Assembly (NCBI GenBank): GCA_013178045.1
Contig: JABLXP010000005.1
Location: forward strand, 1 to 64,000
DNA: 64,000 nucleotides
Direction: 5' to 3'
From: Bacillota bacterium
GTDB taxonomy: Bacteria > Bacillota > Ch66
Positions 57,247-64,000 of the stretch are shown one piece after another (within the stretch, counting starts at the first letter, position 1; the number at the start of each line of letters is the position of its first letter). Made by a program: the position numbers and the translations under genes. The notes below the pieces were generated by a model, which saw nothing but the letters and a program-made list of their open reading frames with translations, was not told where the DNA came from and did no database searches.

Positions 57247-57274
57247 ACAAATTTCCTCCTCTCAAAATCGAGGG

Positions 57275-57748
57275 CTAAACAGGTCTTCGCCTGCGCAGTA
57301 AGAACCGGAGTAATTGACGTCGGTGGTTGAGAATGAGCCAGTGGGTCAGAAAGTAGAGGGTTGTCCCCAGGATCAGGGTATTAAGCACCATCCCCAGGAA
57401 AAAGGCCTGACTGATCTGCGTCAAATTGTGTCTGGACCACTCCCAAACGCTAGAAGATGTGCCAGCCAGGCCACCGGCCGGGTGGTCGATCAGAAATTCG
57501 CCGACCACATAGTTTAAATAGAAGAAAACCGGGAATAACCACTTGAACAGGGTATCACCGAGGAGACTTGCCGCAATATTCGCTCGCATCACACCCGCTA
57601 AAACCACGGCAAGGGCGAGCCCAAATCCGAAGGTGGGATAGAAGTTCATGCAGACCCCCAAAGCGAACCCCAGGGCCACTTTACGGGGAGAACCGTTGAG
57701 GCGGAGAAACTTGAGCAAGTAGTATCTGACCAGCCTGCGGACAGTCAT
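57275..57748 (-). CDS. DUF2062 membrane protein
   Basis: This 157-residue protein has about three hydrophobic segments and the DUF2062 start RYYLLKFLRLNGSPRKVALGFALGVCMNFYPTFG-type region. ATG 57748 follows AAGGAG. Family function is unknown. It lies between glpX and rho. Confidence 0.75.
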   Translation of the reverse strand: MTVRRLVRYYLLKFLRLNGSPRKVALGFALGVCMNFYPTFGFGLALAVVLAGVMRANIAASLLGDTLFKWLFPVFFYLNYVVGEFLIDHPAGGLAGTSSSVWEWSRHNLTQISQAFFLGMVLNTLILGTTLYFLTHWLILNHRRQLLRFLLRRRRPV

Positions 57749-57782
57749 AATTTTCTCCTTCAGGGCAGTTGAGCTGACCAAG

Positions 57783-57824
57783 AAAACCTTCTCATCCACT
57801 CTGAGGGGGGATTGAGAAGGTTTA
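57783..57824 (-). terminator. Terminator after glpX
   Basis: AAACCTTCTCA (57785-57795) and TGAGAAGGTTT (57814-57824) are perfect inverted arms around an 18-base loop. On the minus strand they are followed by TCTT. It lies 61 bp after the glpX stop. Confidence 0.5.
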
Positions 57825-57884
57825 AAGTAAGCTCAGTTGATAGTATAGCACTTTTTTCCGGATTTAGTCAATGTTTGAAAAAAA

Positions 57885-58868
57885 CTATTTAAACGCATAG
57901 TTCGGTTTTTTATCAAACCGGTGAATGGCTTCAATAAAGCGGACCGTCCCGGTCTTCCCGCGCATAACCACCGTATGGGTTTTTGCCGTTTGACCGAAGT
58001 AGCGGACCCCCCGCAAGAGGTCGCCATCAGTAATGCCTGTCGCCGCAAAGATGACATCATCGGTTTTCACCAGGTCATCCATGGTTAGGATCTTGTTCAC
58101 ATCAGTTATCCCCATCTGCTTGGCCCGCTCTCTTTCTTCGCTGTTCGTGGGCCAAAGCCGTCCCTGCATCTCCCCACCCAAACAGCGCAAGGCCGCAGCA
58201 GACAGTACCCCTTCCGGCGCTCCGCCGATCCCCATCAGGACGTCGACGCCCGATTCTTCAAAGGCCACCGCCACCGCAGGTGAAACGTCGCCATCAGTGA
58301 TTAACCGAATCCTGGCCCCCGCTCGCCTTACCTCCGCAATCAATTCATTATGGCGCGGGCGATCGAGAATAACCACCGTCAGGTCGGAGATGTCTTTTTT
58401 CAGCGCTCTGGCGATCTCGCGCAAATTTTCGCCGACCGGAGCATCCAGGCTGATCCGCCCCGCTGCCCGGGGTCCCACCGCGATCTTGTCCATATACATG
58501 TCCGGGGCGTGAAGCAGACAGCCCCGCTCCGTGACTGCCATGACGGAAATTGCCCCCGTCAGTCCTTTGGCCACGACGTTGGTGCCCTCCAGGGGATCGA
58601 CCGCGACATCGACCTGGGGCGGCACGCCGGTACCTACCCTTTCCCCGATGTAGAGCATCGGGGCCTCATCCATTTCTCCTTCTCCAATAACAACCACTCC
58701 GTCAATCTGGACGGTATCGAACACGGCCCGCATAGCGTTTACCGCCGCCGCATCGGCTGCCTCTTTATCACCCCGGCCCATCCAGCGACCAGAAGCCAGA
58801 GCCGCCGCTTCAGTGACCCGGGCAAACTCCAGAGCCAGCTCGCGCTCCATCCCTCGCCGAACTTTCAT
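57885..58868 (-). CDS. glpX: Fructose-1,6-bisphosphatase, class II
   Basis: This 327-residue enzyme removes the C1 phosphate of fructose-1,6-bisphosphate in gluconeogenesis. Metal and substrate motifs are GEGEMDEAPMLYIGE, DPLEGTNVVAKG and MGIGGAPEGVLSAAAL. ATG 58868 follows GGGAGGG; an in-frame TTG lies one codon upstream. With fba and fsa it forms a sugar-phosphate group. Confidence 0.95.
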   Translation of the reverse strand: MKVRRGMERELALEFARVTEAAALASGRWMGRGDKEAADAAAVNAMRAVFDTVQIDGVVVIGEGEMDEAPMLYIGERVGTGVPPQVDVAVDPLEGTNVVAKGLTGAISVMAVTERGCLLHAPDMYMDKIAVGPRAAGRISLDAPVGENLREIARALKKDISDLTVVILDRPRHNELIAEVRRAGARIRLITDGDVSPAVAVAFEESGVDVLMGIGGAPEGVLSAAALRCLGGEMQGRLWPTNSEERERAKQMGITDVNKILTMDDLVKTDDVIFAATGITDGDLLRGVRYFGQTAKTHTVVMRGKTGTVRFIEAIHRFDKKPNYAFK

Positions 58869-58903
58869 CAAGATTGTCCCTCCCCTTACATCCTCAACAC
58901 CAG

Positions 58904-59557
58904 TTACTTGTCCTTCACCTTTTCCCAGTCGGCCAGAAACCTTTCGATCCCCAGGTCGGTCAACGGATGTTTCAGCATCTGCATGAGCACCTGGTACGGT
59001 GCAGTAGCAATGTCGGCCCCCAGCTTGGCCGCCAAGGTCACATGCAAAGGATGTCGAATGCTGGCCGCGATGATCTGCGTGTCAAACAGGTAACGGTCGA
59101 AGATCTCTACGATCTCTTTGACCAGCGTCAGACCATCATATCCGATATCGTCCAGCCGGCCGACGAACGGGCTGATATACGTCGCTCCCGCTAAAGCCGC
59201 CATTAACGCCTGATTGGCGGAAAAGATCAGGGTCACGTTGGTCTTGATCCCTTGGCTCGTTAGGGTTTTAACGGCCTTCAGCCCCTCCCCCGTCATCGGG
59301 ATCTTGACCACGATGTTCGGGTGGATGGCCGCCAACTCCCGTGCCTCAGCAAGCATCTCGTCAGCCTGGAGGCTGATCACTTCGGCACTGATCGGTCCAT
59401 CGACGATGCTGGCGATTTCCTGGACCACCTGACGAAAGTTTCGGCCTTCTTTGGCGATCAGCGATGGATTGGTGGTGACCCCGCTGATCACGCCCAGCGC
59501 GTGGGCCTGTTTGATTTCTTCAATATTGGCACTGTCAATAAAAAGGCGCACTTGCAT
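58904..59557 (-). CDS. Small transaldolase (TalC/FSA type)
   Basis: This 217-residue TIM-barrel enzyme has [23 protein letters not shown] and the Schiff-base lysine in NIVVKIPMT. The short form includes both transaldolases and fructose-6-phosphate aldolases, and sequence reading does not separate them. Location between fba and glpX matches ywjH/tal in Bacillus. Confidence 0.93.
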   Translation of the reverse strand: MQVRLFIDSANIEEIKQAHALGVISGVTTNPSLIAKEGRNFRQVVQEIASIVDGPISAEVISLQADEMLAEARELAAIHPNIVVKIPMTGEGLKAVKTLTSQGIKTNVTLIFSANQALMAALAGATYISPFVGRLDDIGYDGLTLVKEIVEIFDRYLFDTQIIAASIRHPLHVTLAAKLGADIATAPYQVLMQMLKHPLTDLGIERFLADWEKVKDK

Positions 59558-59568
59558 ACCTCCAGTTG

Positions 59569-60426
59569 TTATCTCGCCTGGCCGCTTGAGCCGAATACGC
59601 GGATTTTTTCTCTGATTACTTCTACTGCCTGTTTCTTGGCCGGCCCCAGGATCTTCCGGGGGTCGATTTCCTTGGGCGACCGGGCAAGTTCATCACGAAT
59701 CGCGTAAACAAAGGCTTCCCGAATATTCGTGTCAATATTGACCTTCCGCACCCCGAGCGAGATCGCCTGGCGGATGGCCTCATCGGGTACGCCGGAAGAG
59801 CCGTGCAAAACGATTGGGATCTTGACCAATGACCGGATTTGACTCAGCCGGTCAAAATCCAGTTTGGGTTCACCTTTATACTGGCCGTGCGCGGTGCCGA
59901 TGGCGACTGCCAGGGCATCCACGCCGGTTTGCTGGACAAAATACTCGGCCTCTTGTGGATCGGTGAACAGGGCCTCACGCTCACTGACACTGATATCGTC
60001 TTCCGTGCCACCGATTTTACCCAGCTCGGCCTCAACCGAGACCCCGACCGGCCGCGCAATCTCAATGACTTTCCTGGTCATCGCGATATTCTCTTCCAGC
60101 GGCAGTTTCGAACCGTCGTACATGACGGAACTGAACCCGCTGCGGATACACTGGACGACCTGCTCAAAGCTGGTGCCGTGGTCCAGGTGCAGAGCAACCG
60201 GCACGGTGGCGTGATCGGCCGCGATCCTGGCCATCCCGGTAATGTACTCCAGGCCGGCGTATTTGATCGCCCCCTGGCTGGCCTGCATGATCACCGGGGC
60301 TTTTTCCGCTTCCGCGGCCTCAATGATGGCCTGGACAATCTCCAGGTTATTACAGTTAAACGCTCCGACCGCATAGCCGCCAGCTTCCGCCTCTTTTAAC
60401 AACTCTGCGACACTAACGAATGGCAT
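59569..60426 (-). CDS. fba: Fructose-bisphosphate aldolase, class II
   Basis: This 285-residue zinc aldolase splits fructose-1,6-bisphosphate. Zinc ligands lie in [19 protein letters not shown] and VLHGSSG, and substrate binding in KVNIDTNIR. Length is normal. GGGAGGG precedes ATG 60426. In Bacillus spo0F is the direct upstream neighbour; here the zinc-ribbon-like gene is between them. Confidence 0.97.
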   Translation of the reverse strand: MPFVSVAELLKEAEAGGYAVGAFNCNNLEIVQAIIEAAEAEKAPVIMQASQGAIKYAGLEYITGMARIAADHATVPVALHLDHGTSFEQVVQCIRSGFSSVMYDGSKLPLEENIAMTRKVIEIARPVGVSVEAELGKIGGTEDDISVSEREALFTDPQEAEYFVQQTGVDALAVAIGTAHGQYKGEPKLDFDRLSQIRSLVKIPIVLHGSSGVPDEAIRQAISLGVRKVNIDTNIREAFVYAIRDELARSPKEIDPRKILGPAKKQAVEVIREKIRVFGSSGQAR

Positions 60427-60469
60427 GGTAAAAAACCCTCCCTTTTATTTATTTGTATTTGTATGTATG

Positions 60470-60494
60470 AAAAAAGTAGCCTGTCCCCTTTTTT
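60470..60494. repeat. Single arm of the GGGGACAGGC element
   Basis: The 25 bases match one arm of the hairpin at 55926-55979 apart from one base (GTAGCC where the other has GCAGCC) and flanking A/T length. No complementary arm is nearby, so it cannot fold alone. It lies between fba and the terminator at 60539-60573. Confidence 0.7.
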
Positions 60495-60538
60495 GATTTG
60501 ACTGATATGCCTATTATACCCCAAACCAACCGCTAAAA

Positions 60539-60573
60539 ATGCCTAAAAAAGCGCCGGGCGCTTTTTTAGGCAT
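60539..60573 (-). terminator. Terminator after the zinc-ribbon-like gene
   Basis: A palindromic stem of about 15-17 bp (ATGCCTAAAAAAGCG with CGCTTTTTTAGGCAT) has a very short loop and T-rich 3' arm. It lies 12 bp after the stop at 60586. Confidence 0.75.
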
Positions 60574-60585
60574 GGTATTCTGCAA

Positions 60586-61266
60586 TTAAATATTTCTTTT
60601 ATTTTTCGAACGGCGGCGCGATTTATTGAGTTGTTTCGAGTTCGCCGAAGAATATCCTTCTTTTGATAAGTGAATTTCGCTCAACCGCCGCGCTGCCTCG
60701 GAATCATCTTCCGATTGTGCGTAAATAAACCTGTGCGCCCCACAAACCCCACAGCTAAGTTCAATCTTTTCCGGGAAAATCTCGACATCAATGTCAAAAT
60801 TTCCGCACTGGCAGAAAAGGCTCCCCTTTTCAGCAAGACGTTGCAGACAATCAAGCACTTCATACATTACGTCAGGATTATCAAAGTAGTCAATTAAGCC
60901 CAGGTCCAACGCCATTTCCCTTAGAGATTTATCTAGATTCTGGGTCGCCCGACGCACCTTGTCTATCGCCCCAACAAACCCTAGCTCTTGGCCAGTTTCT
61001 GGGCAGCAGATTGACAATATTTCCCCTGACCAGATCTGCCTTCGCGAGTGGCGTAAGACATGTCTCGTCTCGCACAAGAGGCAATTAACCTGGACCCAGA
61101 AGTTTCGACGGTCTTTTGTTTCCAGACTGATAATCTCCGTCCCACAAAAACAAGCGATGATTACCGGTTGTCCAGCAGAAAAAGCGAACAGGGAAACCGC
61201 ATGAAAACCTATTTTACCACAATCAGGGCAACGCACACCGATTACAGTGGTAGTTGGAATTAGCAT
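60586..61266 (-). CDS. Multi-cysteine zinc-ribbon-like protein of unknown function
   Basis: This 226-residue protein has cysteine pairs at C13-x2-C16, C39-x-C41 and C62-x2-C65, and further pairs in SICCPE, LFCQCG and LSCGVCG. They suggest two or more zinc ribbons flanking a helical middle region (about residues 95-150, DKVRRATQNLDKSLREMA). The last 25 residues are strongly basic (KSRRRSKNKRN), which would suit nucleic-acid binding. I do not recognise the family. ATG 61266 follows AAAGGGGGG. It sits between spo0F and fba. Confidence 0.7.
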   Translation of the reverse strand: MLIPTTTVIGVRCPDCGKIGFHAVSLFAFSAGQPVIIACFCGTEIISLETKDRRNFWVQVNCLLCETRHVLRHSRRQIWSGEILSICCPETGQELGFVGAIDKVRRATQNLDKSLREMALDLGLIDYFDNPDVMYEVLDCLQRLAEKGSLFCQCGNFDIDVEIFPEKIELSCGVCGAHRFIYAQSEDDSEAARRLSEIHLSKEGYSSANSKQLNKSRRRSKNKRNI

Positions 61267-61391
61267 GGGTGCCCCCCTTTCTTCCAAGATTCCTTAAAAA
61301 AGCGCTTGGGCCCTCACTGATCACTCTCACCGATCGTTACAAAATGTTATTCTCTAAAGTTCACCAAAATCCTGCTCTTTTTCCGGTTTGA

Positions 61392-61811
61392 TCAGATGGA
61401 AGAGGAGCGCCAGCTATCTTTTTGGCCGACGTATTCTCCGCTCAGGACTTTACCGACAAGCTCCCGAAGTTCGTTGATATCAAACGGCTTGGTAATATAT
61501 TCTTTAACCCCTAACTTCATCGCTTCGGCCACGATCTCGAGTTCCCCGTAGGCCGTCATCATAATCACCGCGATATCAGGATTGATTCGCTTGATCTCCC
61601 GTAAAGCCTCCAATCCATTCATGCCGGGCATTTTCATATCCATTAAGATGAGCTGCGGGGGAGCGGAATTAACCTGAGAAATGGCTTCGAATCCACTGGC
61701 CGCCAGTCGAACTTCATAACCATCTTCTTTAAAAGCCTCAAAAAGCAAACGGCGAACGCCCATCTGATCGTCGACGACTAGTATAGAATGATTGCTGGTT
61801 GGTTCGCTCAA
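61392..61811 (-). CDS. spo0F: Sporulation phosphorelay response regulator Spo0F
   Basis: This 139-residue receiver-only protein has the acidic pair in LVVDDQ, the phosphorylated Asp in LILMDMKMPGMNG, the Thr of MMTAYG and the Lys of YITKPF. It has no output domain, as expected for Spo0F, which passes phosphate toward Spo0A. TTG 61811 is chosen because AGGAGG is 9 bp upstream. Synteny with fba supports the name; in Clostridia such receivers may have other partners, since Spo0B is often missing. Confidence 0.88.
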   Translation of the reverse strand: MSEPTSNHSILVVDDQMGVRRLLFEAFKEDGYEVRLAASGFEAISQVNSAPPQLILMDMKMPGMNGLEALREIKRINPDIAVIMMTAYGELEIVAEAMKLGVKEYITKPFDINELRELVGKVLSGEYVGQKDSWRSSSI

Positions 61812-61923
61812 CGGGTTACACCTCCTGGTTGGTATTTCCTGTTGGTTTAACTTCGCCACCCAAGGTTAATTTCCTGCCAATAAAACAATTAAATATTAGC
61901 AGTCAGATTTTATAGGCAAAACG

Positions 61924-62661
61924 CTAAATACCTCCAGGCAAAAACGGAAGCATCAGCACCGCCATCGTGATCACTATCAGGATGACCAGCCCAAGCAAGG
62001 CCGCCAGCGGGGTCACAAAAACAACCACTGCCCGTGCCGTCGAAAGGCCATTAACTTCACGGATGGCGAGAATATAAAGCGCGATGATCCATAATGAGAC
62101 GGCCACCGTCAGGAAAATAAACAACCAGCTAGGAAACCCCAGGTGCTTCAACAACCGCAGCGGCGGCACCAGGATCCCCGGTAATCCAGCCAAACCAACC
62201 GCCGCAAACATTCCCCTTCCATTGCTTTGCCCACCCAGGAATTCGGCTAATAGATTAAAGACCGCGGCGACAAAGAACCAGAAAAACAAAGTCATAACCA
62301 GCCAAATAAGGCCGCCTGCCACCGTCAACCGATGCAGCATCTCGGGAAAATAGGTAGAAAGATGAGGCGGCAAACCAGGCGGAACCCGGCCCGGCCAGGC
62401 CGTTTGCGCTCCCAGACTGGTATTGACGCTCCAGGTGAAAAGCTGCACGCCAAGCACGACCAGGAAAGCCAAACCGATCGGCCTGGTTTGGCCAACGTAA
62501 CGCAGTGTCTGGACCGGTTGAAACAATATTCCATAGAGAATATCAAGCCCGTTCGCGTAGGTATCCACCGGGACGGCGGTCGCCCGCTCGGTCAAGATAT
62601 CGTTACCCGCTTTATGCCCGAGCGGTTGGTCAGGAGCGGGCCGGTTCTGGTCGTTAAACAT
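61924..62661 (-). CDS. Yip1-family membrane protein
   Basis: This 245-residue protein has an acidic, polar N-terminus and five hydrophobic segments from about residue 55; DILYGILFQPVQTLRYV and the YILAIREVNGLSTARA segment match the Yip1 family. Function in bacteria is unknown. ATG 62661 follows AAAGGGG. It lies between sppA and spo0F. Confidence 0.72.
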   Translation of the reverse strand: MFNDQNRPAPDQPLGHKAGNDILTERATAVPVDTYANGLDILYGILFQPVQTLRYVGQTRPIGLAFLVVLGVQLFTWSVNTSLGAQTAWPGRVPPGLPPHLSTYFPEMLHRLTVAGGLIWLVMTLFFWFFVAAVFNLLAEFLGGQSNGRGMFAAVGLAGLPGILVPPLRLLKHLGFPSWLFIFLTVAVSLWIIALYILAIREVNGLSTARAVVVFVTPLAALLGLVILIVITMAVLMLPFLPGGI

Positions 62662-62682
62662 CAGCAAGGCCCCTTTCTCTTC

Positions 62683-63624
62683 TTATTTAAGCTCAGGCAA
62701 GCGCAGCTGGCGCCAAGCTTCCAACTGTTCGGGCATCAGCAGGCCCGGCCAGGCCACGAAAGAGCGCCAGCCGGAAAAAAGCCAATCCAACAGGTTTTCC
62801 GTGGTGTATTCCCGGGTCTGGGGCTCGCCGGCGATCCCGGCCAATTGACCCGCCAACCGCACGGCATCGTAGTAGTTGCCCAGTTCATCAACCAGGCCCA
62901 GTTCGCGCGCCTGGCGGCCGGTGAAAATTCGCCCATCGGCCAACTGAATCACTTGTTCCCGCGTCATTTTACCCTCACGCCCCTTGGTCACCACATCAAT
63001 AAACTGGGTGTAGATATCATTAACCATTCCCTGGAGAATATCCCGCTCGCCCTCCGTGATTTCTCGGGTGGGTGAACCCATGTCTTTATGGGGTCCACTC
63101 TTAATGGCTTCGGACCGGATGCCCAGTTTTCCCATTAACCCTTGAAAGTTCTGCAGTTCCATGATCACGCCTATGCTACCGGTCATCGTCGCGGGATTAG
63201 CCACTATCTTATCTGCCCCCGCGGCAATCCAGTACCCACCGGAAGCCGCGACATCACCCATGGAGACCACTACTTTTTTACCGGCCTCCCGCAGCCGGTT
63301 GACTTCCACCCCGATCTCCTGCGAAGCCGCAGCGGACCCACCGGGGCTGTTGATGCGCAGCACCACAGCCACGACATCCTCGTCATCGCGAGCCTGACGG
63401 AGTTGTTCCATGATCCGCTTCGAACTGGCGAACCCGCTGAAGGTGCTACCTTCGGTAGAACCGACAATTGGCCCCTCGATGTTGATGACGCCCACAACTC
63501 CCGAATTACGCCCTAAAACCCCACGCTTTTTTTCCATCTGCTTGCTGGGGATGAATAAGGCCAAAATCAGGGTCAGTAAGCAAGCGCCCAGCACCATGCC
63601 GATGATCAGTCGCTTGCGGTTCAC
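62683..63624 (-). CDS. sppA: Signal peptide peptidase SppA
   Basis: This 313-residue membrane serine protease degrades cleaved signal peptides. It has an N-terminal membrane anchor (RLIIGMVLGACLLTLILAL), the nucleophile serine region DVAASGGYWIA, and the catalytic lysine in SGPHKDM. The short single-domain form is that of Bacillus. GTG 63624 is chosen because AAAGGAG is 7 bp upstream; an in-frame reading from 63723 overlaps the preceding gene and lacks such a site. Confidence 0.93.
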   Translation of the reverse strand: MNRKRLIIGMVLGACLLTLILALFIPSKQMEKKRGVLGRNSGVVGVINIEGPIVGSTEGSTFSGFASSKRIMEQLRQARDDEDVVAVVLRINSPGGSAAASQEIGVEVNRLREAGKKVVVSMGDVAASGGYWIAAGADKIVANPATMTGSIGVIMELQNFQGLMGKLGIRSEAIKSGPHKDMGSPTREITEGERDILQGMVNDIYTQFIDVVTKGREGKMTREQVIQLADGRIFTGRQARELGLVDELGNYYDAVRLAGQLAGIAGEPQTREYTTENLLDWLFSGWRSFVAWPGLLMPEQLEAWRQLRLPELK

Positions 63625-63719
63625 GCTTTCACTCCTTTCAGATATGTCTACGCGCAGTTTCTTCCAGGACGGCCATTCACGATACGGGGGCAAGGGCCCC
63701 TTCGCCAGCTTTCTGTTAT

Positions 63720-64000
63720 TCAAGTCTCCAGTCCGTCGACCGCTTCCGTTTTACTGCTAAGCAAGTACTCCTCGCCTCGCCAGTACTTAAGCTTGTAGGG
63801 TCGGCCGTCCTTCACGTACAACTTGGGTAGACGCGGGCTGATCGTCGTCCGTCTGGCCATCAGTCTGACCACGTCTCCAACCCGAACTGGCTCGTTAAGA
63901 CCGAACTCCAACATGCATAGTTGCATGGCCACCTTACCCACTACCGGCACCCGCCGTCCGTTGACCTCCGCCGATAAATGCCGATTGGCAAAACCCAGGT
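63720..64000 (-). CDS. Alanine-racemase-like protein, C-terminal end (partial)
   Basis: The open frame enters at the window edge and stops at 63720; 93 residues are visible. GFANRHLSAEVNGRRVPVVGKVAMQLCMLEF resembles the C-terminal beta domain of alanine racemase (G-R-V-C-M-D-Q region) but the Met-Asp pair is Met-Gln here. ARRTTISPRLPKLYV follows. Such divergent proteins occur in Clostridia and may act on other amino acids or not racemise at all. The PLP lysine would lie outside the window. Confidence 0.72.
   Translation of the reverse strand, partial: LGFANRHLSAEVNGRRVPVVGKVAMQLCMLEFGLNEPVRVGDVVRLMARRTTISPRLPKLYVKDGRPYKLKYWRGEEYLLSSKTEAVDGLET

Overview
The window comes from an endospore-forming, S-layer-bearing Gram-positive bacterium, most likely a member of the class Clostridia of Peptococcaceae type. 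It carries sporulation genes (spo0F, spoIIID, spoIID, a spoIIQ-like M23 gene), SLH-domain surface proteins with csaB, and a compact F-type ATP synthase operon. The gene order from spo0F to the flagellar rod gene closely follows the spo0F-fba-glpX-rho-rpmE-prfA-prmC-ywlC-mntP-ywlE-rpiB-glyA-atp-ywmB-murA-spoIID-spoIIQ-spoIIID-mbl-flhO order known from Bacillus. The genus cannot be fixed from sequence reading alone. Every full-length gene I accept lies on the minus strand, so read from high to low coordinates. No rRNA, tRNA or CRISPR array was seen.

Layout in the direction of transcription. 64.0-61.4 kb: C-terminal end of an alanine-racemase-like protein, sppA, a Yip1-family membrane protein and the phosphorelay regulator Spo0F. 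61.3-57.9 kb: a multi-cysteine zinc-ribbon-like protein, then fructose-bisphosphate aldolase, small transaldolase and class II fructose-bisphosphatase. 57.7-50.2 kb: DUF2062 protein, rho, a LysM/M23 hydrolase, a radical SAM protein, rpmE, a YqhQ-like protein, prfA and prmC. 50.0-44.9 kb: threonylcarbamoyl-AMP synthase, mntP, an arginine-phosphatase-like protein with a coiled-coil insertion, rpiB, glyA, dCMP deaminase and a MazG-like protein. 44.6-37.4 kb: the ATP synthase operon atpZ-I-B-E-F-H-A-G-D-C, whose c subunit has a sodium-type binding motif. 37.2-29.9 kb: a small membrane protein, ywmB, murA, spoIID, the spoIIQ-like gene, spoIIID, mbl and one flagellar rod gene.

29.7-20.1 kb is a cell-surface block. 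It has an LCP-family attachment enzyme, the pyruvyltransferase CsaB, a TagA-type glycosyltransferase, a large SLH S-layer protein with its own promoter and terminator, and an SLH-anchored subtilase. CsaB, TagA and LCP plausibly make and attach the pyruvylated wall polymer that the SLH proteins bind. 19.8-2.8 kb is a polysaccharide locus: a Wzy/WaaL-like membrane protein with a TPR tail, a family-4 glycosyltransferase, a priming sugar transferase, the dTDP-rhamnose genes rmlB-A-C-D, a Wzm/Wzt-type exporter and three large tailoring or glycosyltransferase proteins. One of these is a 1,329-residue methyltransferase/coiled-coil/RgpF/HAD fusion. 2.7-0 kb looks like accessory DNA: an OLD-family ATPase-nuclease, a divergent cis-prenyltransferase paralogue, and the right end of an IS21-like element.

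The best leads are the sodium-type c subunit next to a b subunit with a signal-peptide-like extension, the coiled coil inserted in the phosphatase, the four-part surface-polysaccharide fusion, the divergent cis-prenyltransferase beside the OLD protein, and a perfect 24-bp-stem hairpin after rho that recurs as a single arm near fba. I found no clear new defence or mobile system; the OLD region is the only candidate.
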